This document shows, piece by piece, positions 1 through 8,254 of a stretch of 64,000 bases of DNA (position 1 is the first letter of the stretch; every line of letters begins with the position of its first letter). The position numbers and the translations under genes are program-made. The DNA lies in the NCBI RefSeq assembly GCF_003854965.1, contig NZ_RQPI01000017.1, positions 36,645 through 100,644 of the forward strand, in the 5' to 3' direction. The stretch comes from Paenibacillus rhizophilus. GTDB taxonomy: Bacteria; Bacillota; Bacilli; Paenibacillales; Paenibacillaceae. The notes under the pieces were generated by a model. That model was given only the letters and a program-made list of their open reading frames with translations. It searched no databases and was not told the DNA's origin.

Positions 1-1128
1 TACACCACCAGCCTCAGACTGCTCCAAATTAGCGCTGCCCGATTCGCCGCCGTCTGCGCCACCTGCCTTAGACAGCGCTGAATCTCCTCCATCTACACCA
101 TCGGCCTCAGCAAGTTTTGAATCTCCCTCATATGACGTGTTACCCGCCTTTTCGCCACCCGCCGCCAACTCCGTTGGCCTCTCCTCCACACTAGCAAGCC
201 GTTCCAGCGAATTGCGGTACTGCGGGATTTTTTCGATGGCCTCGGATATCGGCAGGAAAGCGTCAGCGACCGGAAAGACCACCAGGGCGAAGGCGGCGAT
301 CAGCGTGCCGGGAATGGCCCCCTGTGCGAACTCGCCTCCCGCCCACCAGATCATGGATACGACACCGATGCCGATAACCGTCTGGCCCAGGAACATGCGC
401 AGTCTTGCCCAGCGCCGCAGAGCGGCATCTGTACGGGCGACCGCCCGCTCATCCGCTTCGTACGTTTCAACGAACTGGCCCTGCCGTCCGCTGATCATCC
501 AGTCGCTCATGCCGAGCACTGCGTCCGTCAGCTTCTGGTACAGCCGGTTCCGTTCCTGCTTGATTTCACGCTGGCGCTTTTGCGTCAGCAGCAGCGAAAC
601 AAGCGGCAGCACGGCGACCAGCACCAGAATGTACAGGCCGACCAGCACCGCGAAGCGCACATCGAATGTACCGATGGCTATAACCGCCGCCGCGTAAAGA
701 ATCAGCGCGATGACGGCGGGGAATACGGTGCGCAGATACACATTTTGCAAATACTCAATATCGTCGGCCAGCATGCCGAGAATATCGCCCGTGCGGAAGC
801 GCGAGGACAGGAATAATGCCTGCGGTTCCAGGATGCGGTACAGGCGCTGGCGCATTTTGGACAAAATCCGCAAAATCGTATCATGCCCGACCAGCCGCTC
901 TACATAATGAATGACCGCCCGGCTTGTGCCGAACGCGCGCACGCCGACAATCGGAACATAAATCATCAGGATGTTCTCCGGCGGAATGGAAGCTTTGGAA
1001 ATCAAAAAGCCGGAGGTATACATCAGGGATGAAGCCGAGAATATCGTCAGCGCGCCCAGCAGGACAATCAGCAGGAAACGCCAGAAATAGGACGACACAT
1101 ATGGAGCAAACCAGCCTTCCCGTTTCAA
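1..1128 (-). CDS. cydC: Thiol reductant ABC exporter subunit CydC, 3' part cut by window edge
   Basis: The reading frame stays open from a TTG at 1128 to the left edge (376 codons), so only the membrane half is present. It starts with MKREGWFAPYVSS and shows hydrophobic segments of an ABC exporter domain; the ATPase half lies outside. The TTG overlaps the cydD stop (TTGA) and has a strong GGAGGGG Shine-Dalgarno five bases upstream, which decides the start. CydCD exports cysteine/glutathione and is needed for assembly of cytochrome bd, matching the cydAB genes just upstream in the same operon. From about residue 317 to the edge the sequence becomes a Gly/Ala/Glu/Ser/Asp-rich low-complexity linker, unusual for this family. 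CydC is assigned by position after cydD and by family similarity recalled by eye. Confidence 0.88.
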   Translation of the reverse strand, partial: MKREGWFAPYVSSYFWRFLLIVLLGALTIFSASSLMYTSGFLISKASIPPENILMIYVPIVGVRAFGTSRAVIHYVERLVGHDTILRILSKMRQRLYRILEPQALFLSSRFRTGDILGMLADDIEYLQNVYLRTVFPAVIALILYAAAVIAIGTFDVRFAVLVGLYILVLVAVLPLVSLLLTQKRQREIKQERNRLYQKLTDAVLGMSDWMISGRQGQFVETYEADERAVARTDAALRRWARLRMFLGQTVIGIGVVSMIWWAGGEFAQGAIPGTLIAAFALVVFPVADAFLPISEAIEKIPQYRNSLERLASVEERPTELAAGGEKAGNTSYEGDSKLAEADGVDGGDSALSKAGGADGGESGSANLEQSEAGGV

Positions 1129-3023
1129 TGAATCCCCTCCAGTTGCGCTTCTACAAGCTCGTAATAGGTTCCTTTGCGTTCAAGCAGCTCCTGATGGGTG
1201 CCCACTTCAGCAACCCTGCCCTGCTTCATGACAATAATAACGTCCATGTCCGACATCCAGTGCAGACGGTGCGTAGCCAGAAAGACGAGCTTGCCCTCAA
1301 ACAGCGGCAGCATCGTTTCCTTCAGCTCATATTCCGTCTCGATATCCAGATGCGCCGTCGGTTCATCCAGCAGCATGATCGGACGGCTGCTCAGCAGAGC
1401 CCGCGCCAGCGCGACCCGCTGCTCCTGACCGCCGCTTAAGGAACGTCCTCCTCCGCCGATCATCTCGTTCAATCCGTCAGGCAACGAGTCGGCAAGCGGC
1501 GACAGTCCGGCGGCAGCGACTGCCCCTGCAACGGCATCCAGCGAGGCCTCCGGGTAATAAAACCGGACATTATCCGCCAATGTTCCGCTGAAAATGTACG
1601 GCCGCTGCGGAATATACGATGTCTGGCGCCGCCAGGTGTCATCGGTCAGCGCGCTTACTCCGTATCCGTTAATCTTTATACTGCCTTGGCTCGGATGCAA
1701 AAACCCGGCCAGCACATCGATCAACGTCGATTTTCCGGCTCCGCTCTCACCGATGATGCCGATTGTGCCGGTGCCGGTGAACTGCAAACTAATCTCCTCC
1801 AGCGAGGAAGGGCCGTCTTCTTCATGCCGTATGCCGATACCTTGGAGAGACAGCGAACTGCTGTCGGTCCAGGCAAATACAGAATCCGGCAATGCCGAAA
1901 CGTCAGGACCGGAGGCTCCTGTTGCGTTCCCGCCGCCAGACGGATTCGTACCCGGTTTACCCGCCGCCGACGAGGCATACGCCGTGTCCTCTTCCCCGGA
2001 GAGGTCTTCCGGCCGCCCCTCATCTCCTGCCACAGCTTCCGAAGAAGATGGCGCCGAATGCTCCAACGCCACCGCCTTGACCGTCTCCCGGTCGATGATG
2101 CTTTTCATCGCTTCGCCCGCCTCCTTGCCGTCAAGCGTGGCGTGGAAGTCGGCGCCGACGAGCCGAACCGGCAGGAAATATTCCGGTGCGAGGATCAGGA
2201 TCATCAGCCCCGTCACAAGCGTCATTTCGCCGTTCACCAGCCGCAGACCGAGACTGACGGCCACGGAAGCGACGGACAGCATCGTGAAGAAATCAAGCGC
2301 AAACGAGGACAGGAACGCGACCCGCAGCGTCCGCATCGTTGCCGAGCGGTAGCGGTCGCTCACCTCGGTAATGGCCTCGCTGTGGTCCTTGCTGCGGCCA
2401 AGAAACTTCAGCGTCTCAAGTCCCCGCAGAGAGTCCACAAAATGATTGGACAGCGTGCGGTACGACTCCAGCTGCCGGTCCATCTGCTTACGCGCCGTCA
2501 TGCCGATCAGAATCATGAACACAATGATAATCGGCATCGTCAGAGTCAGTATAATGCCGCTCATTCGATCCTGCGTATACACATAAACGAGCAGCAGCGC
2601 AGGCGTTACCGCCATTCCAACCATGCGCGGAATAATCAGCTCCAAGTAGGTACGAAACTTGGTAACTCCCTCCAGTACGAGCGTCACCAGGGTTCCGGTT
2701 CCTTGATCCCCAGCCATTCTCGGCCCCAGCCGGAACAGCCTGTCCATCATCTCACGCCGCATGGCGCTGCCCGTCTTCTCGGCGAACCGATACGAGATGC
2801 TGCTCATCAGCAGCCCGCAGGCATGCCGCACCAGAAACGCAAGAAGGAACAATAGCGCAGTGCCCCATTGTTCCTTCAGCGGATTGCCCGCGAACAGCGC
2901 GGAGATAACTTCTGCCAGCGACGTGGCCAGCAGCAGGATGGACAAGCTTTGCACCAGGGTAAGGAAGCCCACCGCCAGAAAGACCGGCCTCACTCCTTTA
3001 TACCCAAGCAAATTTCTATCCAT
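1125..3023 (-). CDS. cydD: Thiol reductant ABC exporter subunit CydD
   Basis: A fused membrane-ATPase half transporter of 632 residues. Six hydrophobic segments fill residues 15-290; the ATPase has Walker A GESGAGKS (about 425-432), signature LSGGQ (529-533) and Walker B IMLLDEP (549-555) followed by the H-loop in LATHRLHW. With CydC it forms the heterodimeric exporter of reduced thiols required for cytochrome bd maturation. The ATG shares a base with the cydB stop and the 3' end overlaps cydC, so translation is coupled across cydABDC. Residues about 321-385 form a Ser/Gly/Glu/Ala-rich linker between the membrane and ATPase domains, longer than is normal; CydC has a similar one. Confidence 0.93.
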   Translation of the reverse strand: MDRNLLGYKGVRPVFLAVGFLTLVQSLSILLLATSLAEVISALFAGNPLKEQWGTALLFLLAFLVRHACGLLMSSISYRFAEKTGSAMRREMMDRLFRLGPRMAGDQGTGTLVTLVLEGVTKFRTYLELIIPRMVGMAVTPALLLVYVYTQDRMSGIILTLTMPIIIVFMILIGMTARKQMDRQLESYRTLSNHFVDSLRGLETLKFLGRSKDHSEAITEVSDRYRSATMRTLRVAFLSSFALDFFTMLSVASVAVSLGLRLVNGEMTLVTGLMILILAPEYFLPVRLVGADFHATLDGKEAGEAMKSIIDRETVKAVALEHSAPSSSEAVAGDEGRPEDLSGEEDTAYASSAAGKPGTNPSGGGNATGASGPDVSALPDSVFAWTDSSSLSLQGIGIRHEEDGPSSLEEISLQFTGTGTIGIIGESGAGKSTLIDVLAGFLHPSQGSIKINGYGVSALTDDTWRRQTSYIPQRPYIFSGTLADNVRFYYPEASLDAVAGAVAAAGLSPLADSLPDGLNEMIGGGGRSLSGGQEQRVALARALLSSRPIMLLDEPTAHLDIETEYELKETMLPLFEGKLVFLATHRLHWMSDMDVIIVMKQGRVAEVGTHQELLERKGTYYELVEAQLEGIH

Positions 3024-4042
3024 TAATATTCAAGAGTCTCCTTATCGCTAAGCCGTTTATGGAAGATAAAATAGCTCCAGATCTGATAGCCCAGCACGAA
3101 CGGCAGCATGGTCAGCGCCACGATCGTCATCACTTTAAGCGAATAATGACCGGATGCGGCGTTCGTAATCGTTAAGTTGTAAGCTTCGCCAAGTGAGCTG
3201 ACCATAACCCGGGGGAACAGGCCGACGAATACTGAGATTACCGAGAGGCCCAGCACCGCGCCGGTCATGCCGAATGCCCAGCCGTCACGCTTGCGCTTGC
3301 AGAAGTAACCCGCCAGCACGAAAGCGACAACTCCGAGAACCACAATGGCCCACAGCAGCGCGCCGCGCACGTCGAAGATATCCGTCTGGAAGTAAGTCAT
3401 GATGACAAAAGCCAGCAGCACTACGCCCGTCGGTAGCAGCAGAGCGCGTGCCCGCTTGCGCGCCCGTTCCTGAAGCTCACCGAAGGTGCGAAGCGCCGTG
3501 AACAGGAGGCCGTGGATGTTGCACATCAGAACGACCGCAATACCGGCCAGAACGGTATAGACATTGACAATGTCCCCGAAAAAGGCTGCGTGCATCTGCA
3601 TGTCGCCGTCAATCGGCAGACCTTTGATGAAGCTGGCAAACACTATGGCCAGCAGGAAAGGCGGCAGGAAGCTGCCAATGAGGATCGACAGATCCCAGGT
3701 CGTTCTCCAGCCCGCTGATTGCGCTTTGCCTCTGTATTCAAAGGCCACCCCGCGGAGAATCAGACCGAACAAAGCGAATACAAACGGTACATAAAATCCG
3801 CTGAACAGCGTCGCATACCATTCGGGGAAAGCGGCGAACATCGCCCCCGCCCCGGTAATCAGCCATACCTCGTTCGCATCCCAGAAAGGACCGATGGAGT
3901 TAATCATAACCCGGCGCTGCCTTTCGTCCTTCGGGAGCATTTGAGACTGCATTCCCACACCGAAGTCGAAGCCTTCCAGGAAGAAGAATCCGACGAAGAG
4001 AACCGCAATCAGCACAAACCAAAGTTCATTAAGTGAGAGCAT
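3023..4042 (-). CDS. cydB: Cytochrome bd ubiquinol oxidase subunit II
   Basis: A 339-residue polytopic membrane protein beginning MLSLNELWFVLIAVLFVGFFF, with the family pattern GFDFGVG near residue 25 and PFWDANEVWLI near residue 52. Subunit II pairs with CydA in the quinol-oxidising, oxygen-reducing bd complex of the cytoplasmic membrane. Length matches Gram-positive CydB proteins. The start lies inside the 3' end of cydA (14-base overlap) and the stop TAA overlaps the cydD ATG, consistent with one polycistronic message made under low oxygen or redox stress. Confidence 0.95.
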   Translation of the reverse strand: MLSLNELWFVLIAVLFVGFFFLEGFDFGVGMQSQMLPKDERQRRVMINSIGPFWDANEVWLITGAGAMFAAFPEWYATLFSGFYVPFVFALFGLILRGVAFEYRGKAQSAGWRTTWDLSILIGSFLPPFLLAIVFASFIKGLPIDGDMQMHAAFFGDIVNVYTVLAGIAVVLMCNIHGLLFTALRTFGELQERARKRARALLLPTGVVLLAFVIMTYFQTDIFDVRGALLWAIVVLGVVAFVLAGYFCKRKRDGWAFGMTGAVLGLSVISVFVGLFPRVMVSSLGEAYNLTITNAASGHYSLKVMTIVALTMLPFVLGYQIWSYFIFHKRLSDKETLEY

Positions 4043-5432
4043 GGTGTCCCTCCTTTTTGTTATAAGGGTCCGTCGAATGTGAGTCTTCGTCGATGGCGTA
4101 CGGGCCTTTTTTGATAACTTTGACGAACAAATAGATTAGCACAATAAACAGAGCCGCATAGATACCGTTGAAGGTAATGAGCGAGAATAATACCTGGCCT
4201 GCTGTAATATTGGGCGAGATGCTTTGCTCGGTGGTCATCAGACCGAATACCGTCCACGGCTGACGACCGAATTCCGTCATGAGCCAGCCCGCCGTATTGG
4301 CGATCGGAGGCAGCAGCAGTCCGGATAAGCAGATGCGCATAAACCGGGTGTTCGGCTGATCGAATTTCTTGCGCCACATCAGATACACGGCCCACAGTGT
4401 AATGAAAATCATGGCCATACCTGCCGCAATCATGATCCGGAAGCTCCAGAAGGTCGTACGTACTGGCGGTATGTAATTGCCCGGACCGTATTTTTGTTCA
4501 TACTCGGCCTGCAGCTCATTCATCCCTTTGACTTCACCGGAGAATTTGCTGTAGGAGAGGAAGCTGAGCGCGTATGGTATCTTAAGTTCGTGAGTGCTTA
4601 CCATATTCTCAGGATCAATATTGGCGACTACCGTCCACGGCGCAGGGTCGCCGCTCTTGCCCCACAGGCCTTCGGAAGCGGCCATCTTCATTGGTTGGGT
4701 CTTAACCAGGTATTGCGCCTGCCAGTGGCCGGCGAAGGCAACGCCGATCGAAGAGATAATGCCGACGATCGCCGCAATTTTGAAAGACTTTTGAAAGAAC
4801 GAGACGTCTTGCTTTCTCAGCAGCTTGATTGCGCTGACACCGATAATCAGAAAGGCTCCGGTGGCAAAGGCTCCCAGTACGGTATGCGGAAATTCAACCA
4901 GAACTTGACCGTTGGTGATCAGCGACAGAAAATCGTTCATCTCCGCGCGGCCGTTGTTGATGGTGTACCCTACAGGATGCTGCATAAAGGAATTCGCCGC
5001 CAGAATCCAGAAAGCCGACAGCGTGGTGCCAATCGCAACAAACCAGATAGACAGCAGATGGATCTTCTTGGAGACCTTGTCCCAACCGAAAATCCAAATC
5101 CCGATAAACGTCGATTCCAGGAAAAACGCGAGTAAGGCTTCAACCGCAAGCGGAGCCCCGAATACGTCCCCGACGAAGCGCGAGTAGTCCGACCAGTTCA
5201 TCCCGAACTGGAATTCCTGCAAAATCCCGGTCACAACCCCGATTGCAAAGTTAACCAGGAAGAGCTTTCCCCAAAATTTAGCCATTCGCTTGTACTCTTC
5301 GTTGCCGCTGCGTACGTACATCGTCTCCATAATCGCGATGATGAACGACAATCCGATCGTCACCGGCACAAAGAAAAAGTGAAAAATCGTTGTCGACGCA
5401 AACTGCATGCGCGACAGCATAAGTGTGTCCAT
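4029..5432 (-). CDS. cydA: Cytochrome bd ubiquinol oxidase subunit I
   Basis: A 467-residue membrane protein and first gene of the cyd operon. Visible haem and quinol features are an N-terminal His (about residue 18, in TTIFHFFF), a second His in VEFPHTVLGAF, and the hallmark GRQPWTVFGLMTTEQSISPN. The Q-loop region is short, as in the Bacillus type rather than the long E. coli type. The enzyme oxidises menaquinol and reduces oxygen with high affinity. A purine-rich GGGGGGAAGGAAGGG precedes the ATG. Two palindromes for a redox regulator lie 61-135 bases upstream (separate entries). Confidence 0.96.
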   Translation of the reverse strand: MDTLMLSRMQFASTTIFHFFFVPVTIGLSFIIAIMETMYVRSGNEEYKRMAKFWGKLFLVNFAIGVVTGILQEFQFGMNWSDYSRFVGDVFGAPLAVEALLAFFLESTFIGIWIFGWDKVSKKIHLLSIWFVAIGTTLSAFWILAANSFMQHPVGYTINNGRAEMNDFLSLITNGQVLVEFPHTVLGAFATGAFLIIGVSAIKLLRKQDVSFFQKSFKIAAIVGIISSIGVAFAGHWQAQYLVKTQPMKMAASEGLWGKSGDPAPWTVVANIDPENMVSTHELKIPYALSFLSYSKFSGEVKGMNELQAEYEQKYGPGNYIPPVRTTFWSFRIMIAAGMAMIFITLWAVYLMWRKKFDQPNTRFMRICLSGLLLPPIANTAGWLMTEFGRQPWTVFGLMTTEQSISPNITAGQVLFSLITFNGIYAALFIVLIYLFVKVIKKGPYAIDEDSHSTDPYNKKEGHHALT

Positions 5433-5492
5433 GTTTTCCCTTCCTTCCCCCCGTTTAGTTGCTTATATTTTGTCAAAATTTTAAGATGTGAA

Positions 5493-5510
5493 TTGTGATT
5501 TATGTCACAC
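5493..5510 (-). promoter_or_regulatory. Proximal Rex/Fnr-type operator of cydA
   Basis: TTGTGA-N6-TCACAC, one mismatch from a perfect dyad. It sits at the expected cydA transcription start, abutting the -10-like element, a position suited to repression. Both the Rex site (TTGTGA-N6-TCACAA) and the Bacillus Fnr site (TGTGA-N6-TCACA) fit this pattern, so sequence alone does not decide between them. Confidence 0.65.
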
Positions 5511-5540
5511 TATAATCCGCTTTTCCAGCATAAAAATCAA
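5510..5540 (-). promoter_or_regulatory. Likely cydA promoter
   Basis: On the minus strand a TTGATT (5535-5540) is followed after 17 bases by GATTAT (5512-5517), which overlaps TTATAG (5510-5515). The element lies between the two operator palindromes and 78 bases upstream of the cydA ATG. The match to sigma-A consensus is moderate. Confidence 0.45.
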
Positions 5541-5541
5541 T

Positions 5542-5567
5542 AAATTTGTGACATTGATCACAAATTT
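5542..5567 (-). promoter_or_regulatory. Distal Rex/Fnr-type operator of cydA
   Basis: A perfect 10-bp inverted repeat, AAATTTGTGA-N6-TCACAAATTT, containing TTGTGA-N6-TCACAA. Its centre is 53 bp (five helical turns) from the centre of the proximal site, so dimers on both sites would face the same side of the DNA. It lies just upstream of the proposed -35. Confidence 0.75.
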
Positions 5568-5588
5568 TTCGACAAAAACAAAAAAAAT

Positions 5589-5606
5589 AAGACGGTTTTC
5601 CGTCTT
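5589..5606 (-). terminator. Terminator after the ydjO-like gene
   Basis: AAGACGG-4-CCGTCTT perfect hairpin followed on the minus strand by a long U-rich tract. It separates the ydjO-like transcript from the cyd regulatory region. Confidence 0.85.
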
Positions 5607-5659
5607 AAACCTTTTCGGCTTATAAATCTATACTATACTTGTACCCTTGACTTGCACCC

Positions 5660-5890
5660 TTAAGAAATGGAAATGCCCTTTTTCAGCGATTTGGGATCGC
5701 CGTTGGAATTGAACAATTGTGGAAGCATTCTCATCCCCTGCTCCATTGGCGCGTGACATAGAGGGCAGGTAGGCGCAACATCAAACGAAAAATTATCTCT
5801 CATCCAGCCGTTGCAATCATCGTTCGTGCAGGACCATACGGCCGTATTCTCTTCCGGTATTTCTTCCAGCGGTTTCTTCCGGTAGTTCAA
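5660..5890 (-). CDS. YdjO-like cold-inducible zinc-ribbon protein
   Basis: A small protein of 76 residues from a TTG start (NYRKKPLEEIPEEN after the initiator). Two cysteine pairs, CTNDDC and CPLC, look like a zinc ribbon; the sequence resembles the Bacillus YdjO family, described as cold-inducible. The TTG is preferred because GGAGGG lies seven bases upstream; a longer form from ATG at 5905 would place that ribosome site inside the gene. It lies directly downstream of a cold-shock gene but behind that gene's terminator, so it needs read-through or its own promoter. Molecular function is unknown. Confidence 0.75.
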   Translation of the reverse strand: MNYRKKPLEEIPEENTAVWSCTNDDCNGWMRDNFSFDVAPTCPLCHAPMEQGMRMLPQLFNSNGDPKSLKKGISIS

Positions 5891-5944
5891 TGCCGTTCCC
5901 TCCATTTCTCTACGTGCAAAGGTTGGTATAAGGTTTAAAAAAAG

Positions 5945-5974
5945 ACCGTCCCGACTCTTCTCAAGCGGGACGGT
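5945..5974 (-). terminator. Terminator of the cold-shock gene
   Basis: ACCGTCCCG-12-CGGGACGGT hairpin followed by CTTTTTTT on the minus strand, eleven bases after the csp stop. Confidence 0.9.
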
Positions 5975-5985
5975 GTTTGGTTGAT

Positions 5986-6186
5986 TTACAGTTTTACAAC
6001 GTTCTCGGCTTGTGGTCCACGGTTGCCTTGAACAACGTTGAATTCAACGCGTTGGCCTTCGTCCAACGTTTTGAAGCCGTCGCCGGTGATTGCGCTGAAG
6101 TGTACGAATACGTCGCTTCCGCCTTCAACTTCGATAAAGCCAAAGCCTTTCTCTGCGTTGAACCATTTAACTGTACCTGTTTGCAT
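5986..6186 (-). CDS. Cold-shock protein, CspA/CspB family
   Basis: A 66-residue single OB-fold protein starting MQTGTVKWFNAEKGFGFI. It carries both nucleic-acid binding motifs, KGFGFIE (RNP1) and VFVHFSAI (RNP2). It binds single-stranded RNA as a chaperone in the cytoplasm. The ATG at 6186 is chosen because TTGGAGG ends eight bases upstream; a TTG five codons earlier would include that site. A 143-base structured leader precedes it (separate entry), as is usual for cold-shock genes. Which csp paralogue it is cannot be told. Confidence 0.95.
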   Translation of the reverse strand: MQTGTVKWFNAEKGFGFIEVEGGSDVFVHFSAITGDGFKTLDEGQRVEFNVVQGNRGPQAENVVKL

Positions 6187-6329
6187 GGTGTATGCCTCCA
6201 AAAAATAAAATTAACATGTTATTTTTATCTTTGAACAAAGAAAAAATTCACACATTGAGAAAGGCTGTTCTTACCAACTTGACAACCCTTCTCAATGTGA
6301 AAATTCAAGTTCCAAATTAGATTATGATT
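6187..6329 (-). promoter_or_regulatory. Structured 5' leader of the cold-shock mRNA
   Basis: From the inferred start near 6329 to the ATG the leader is about 143 nt. It contains an 11-bp inverted repeat, CACATTGAGAA (6251-6261) against TTCTCAATGTG (6289-6299), with a 27-nt loop. Long structured leaders of csp mRNAs act in temperature-dependent stability and translation; that role is inferred here. Confidence 0.6.
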
Positions 6330-6335
6330 AATATC

Positions 6336-6364
6336 ATAGTAACACATCGCGGCAGCAAAGGCAA
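6336..6364 (-). promoter_or_regulatory. Promoter of the cold-shock gene
   Basis: Minus strand TTGCCT (6359-6364), 17-base spacer, TACTAT (6336-6341); a sigma-A type promoter. Confidence 0.6.
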
Positions 6365-6398
6365 GCTAACGACCGGTAAATTCTCCATTTTTTGCCGT

Positions 6399-6436
6399 AA
6401 AAGGCTGGCGCTCCAATCCTGCACAGCCAGCCTTTT
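6399..6436 (-). terminator. Terminator after the HtrA-like gene
   Basis: AAAAGGCTGGC-16-GCCAGCCTTTT hairpin, symmetric with U-rich ends, 39 bases beyond the protease stop. It could work in both directions. Confidence 0.8.
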
Positions 6437-6474
6437 CTTCGGCGCTTTAGTATTATATCCTGCAAGTTCCGGAA

Positions 6475-7716
6475 TTATTCCCCCGGTTTTTCTTCAAGCG
6501 TAAGCGTAATTTCTTTCTCTATCCCGTTCCGGTAAAAGGTTATGGCGAGCGGGTCGCCGATCCGGGTCTCATTGTACAAATACTTGCGCAGGCTCAGCGT
6601 AGAATCAATCGTTTGGCCATTGAATTTCGTAATGACATCATTCAGCTTGAGCCCAGCTTCCTTGGCCGGCCCGACGACATCAAGAACGACGACGCCTTCC
6701 TTGACGCTGCTCGGCAATTTGAGCGCCTTGCGTTGGTCTTCGGCAAGCGGAACATACGGGTTGTTCAGATCCATCGAGTATACCCCCAGGTAGGAGCGGG
6801 CGATTTTCCCTTTCAGGACCAGTTCCTCCGCAATCTTGATGACATGGTTGGCCGGAATGGCAAACCCAAGGCCTTCCACGCCGGTATCGGAAATCTTCAT
6901 CGTATTGATGCCGATCACCCGGCCGTTCAGGTCGACGAGCGCTCCGCCGCTGTTGCCTTCGTTGATGGCTGCATCGGTCTGGATAACCTCCTGCTCCCAG
7001 TCATAAACGCCGTCCTGGTTAAGGGATACCGGAATCGTGCGGTTCGCATAGCTGACAATGCCCGAGGTAAGCGTATCGCCAAGGCCGAGCGGATTGCCGA
7101 TCGCAATCACCGTCTCCCCAAGCTGAAGCTTCGAGGAATCTCCCAGTTTGGCGACAGTGTTGATCCCCCCGGCATCAATGGAGAGGACGGCAAGATCGCT
7201 GACTTTATCCGCGCCGACAAGCTCGGCTTTGCGGGTTTCGCCGTCCACGGTGACAATCTCAAGCTTGCCCGCACCGGAGATGACATGGTTGTTGGTTATA
7301 ATAAACGCCTTGTCGTCCGTTTTCTTATAAATTACGCCCGATCCGAGCGCCGACTCATCCAGCGTATCTTTTGTATTCTCTTCTTTATGATTGATTATGC
7401 TGACAACCGCCGGACGGACGGTAGCCGCTGCCTTGATAATCCGGTCGTAAGGGTCCCCGCTGCTTGGCGTGACATTCTGAATGAAAGCGGGCTGGGCTCC
7501 TTTTTCATGGGACAACTGACCCGTAACAAGACTGAACAGCAGAACCGCGACTACCGCGCTGAACAGGGAGCAGATCGCGGAGACTTGCATCGTTGACAGC
7601 CTCAGCCGTCTGCTGCGGGCCGACCAGCGGCGGGGCATAGACCGCTGCTTCGAGACTTTTCGTTCTCTCCGTCTGGATACTTTGGTGGAATAGAAATCAT
7701 CATCAAACAGTCCCAA
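6475..7716 (-). CDS. HtrA/DegP-like membrane-anchored serine protease (HtrC/YyxA position)
   Basis: A 413-residue S1C protease. A very basic cytoplasmic N-terminus (residues 1-42) precedes one membrane segment (about 45-67). The trypsin-like domain shows the triad in NNHVISGAG (His), SDLAVLSID (Asp) and GNSGGAL (Ser). A PDZ domain follows in the last 95 residues, ending the protein with LTLEEKPGE. Such proteases degrade or refold damaged proteins on the outer face of the membrane. In Bacillales this gene closes the walRK-yycHI-walJ cluster, as here, though 506 bases separate it from walJ and it probably has its own promoter. Confidence 0.93.
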   Translation of the reverse strand: MGLFDDDFYSTKVSRRRERKVSKQRSMPRRWSARSRRLRLSTMQVSAICSLFSAVVAVLLFSLVTGQLSHEKGAQPAFIQNVTPSSGDPYDRIIKAAATVRPAVVSIINHKEENTKDTLDESALGSGVIYKKTDDKAFIITNNHVISGAGKLEIVTVDGETRKAELVGADKVSDLAVLSIDAGGINTVAKLGDSSKLQLGETVIAIGNPLGLGDTLTSGIVSYANRTIPVSLNQDGVYDWEQEVIQTDAAINEGNSGGALVDLNGRVIGINTMKISDTGVEGLGFAIPANHVIKIAEELVLKGKIARSYLGVYSMDLNNPYVPLAEDQRKALKLPSSVKEGVVVLDVVGPAKEAGLKLNDVITKFNGQTIDSTLSLRKYLYNETRIGDPLAITFYRNGIEKEITLTLEEKPGE

Positions 7717-8047
7717 CTTGTCATCCTCTCCCCTCTTTAACTCGCGCCTGAAGCGTGGGGCAGCCTGCCCTGCAGCCGTCTCGTTCTCATTTTATAGACT
7801 GCGCCTTGCGCAAAAAGGTTTCAGCTATACTCATTCAATGTAAAAAGGCCATCTTGCTGCATTAAAGAAGCGCCCAATCTCTTAAGTGCGGAATACTTTA
7901 AAGCCTGTCAGACTATAATACTAGTAATACTGACGATAGGCAGCGTGCAAACGGACTGCTATGTCTCTCTATTGTATCATAGCGCCGAGAGGCAGCGCCG
8001 TGTTCATCAAAATAAAAAAACGACAAATAGTGGCAGGAGGCATGACT
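7717..8047. other. Intergenic region between divergent genes
   Basis: About 330 bases upstream of both the HtrA-like gene (minus) and a small plus-strand gene. TATAAT occurs on the plus strand near 7914 and TATAAA on the minus strand near 7795, but neither has a convincing -35 at 16-18 bases. No RNA gene, repeat or ORF with a ribosome site is seen. Confidence 0.4.
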
Positions 8048-8254
8048 ATGGATTCTTTTTCTTCAAACATGGATTTGGTGCAGTTCATCGGCAAGCTGGG
8101 CGATTTGAAGGACGATCACTATCATATGACGCTGACTCTTAGCGCAGCCGTAGAACTACTGATTGAAAAAGGATTGATCACGCGCCAGGAGCTGGAGCGC
8201 AAAATGTCGGAGCTTGACCATCTTATGATTCGCTCACCGTATCCCATGGCGTAG
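8048..8254 (+). CDS. Small protein of unknown function, convergent with walJ
   Basis: A 68-residue protein MDSFSSNMDLVQFIGKLGDL... with no family I recognise. AGGAGG lies seven bases before the ATG at 8048, the best initiation signal of the frame; an ATG six bases earlier is too close. The sequence is soluble and predicted helical, with a HYHM motif and a charged helix LIEKGLITRQELERKMSELD near the C-terminus. It is the only plus-strand gene in this region and its last 32 bases overlap the 3' end of walJ, so the two are translated from opposite strands of shared DNA. A start at 7961 would add 29 residues without a ribosome site. Confidence 0.6.
   Translation: MDSFSSNMDLVQFIGKLGDLKDDHYHMTLTLSAAVELLIEKGLITRQELERKMSELDHLMIRSPYPMA

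Noticed and set aside
1686..2855. 389-codon plus-strand frame antisense to cydD
   Set aside because: Shadow of cydD; no ribosome site and implausible composition.
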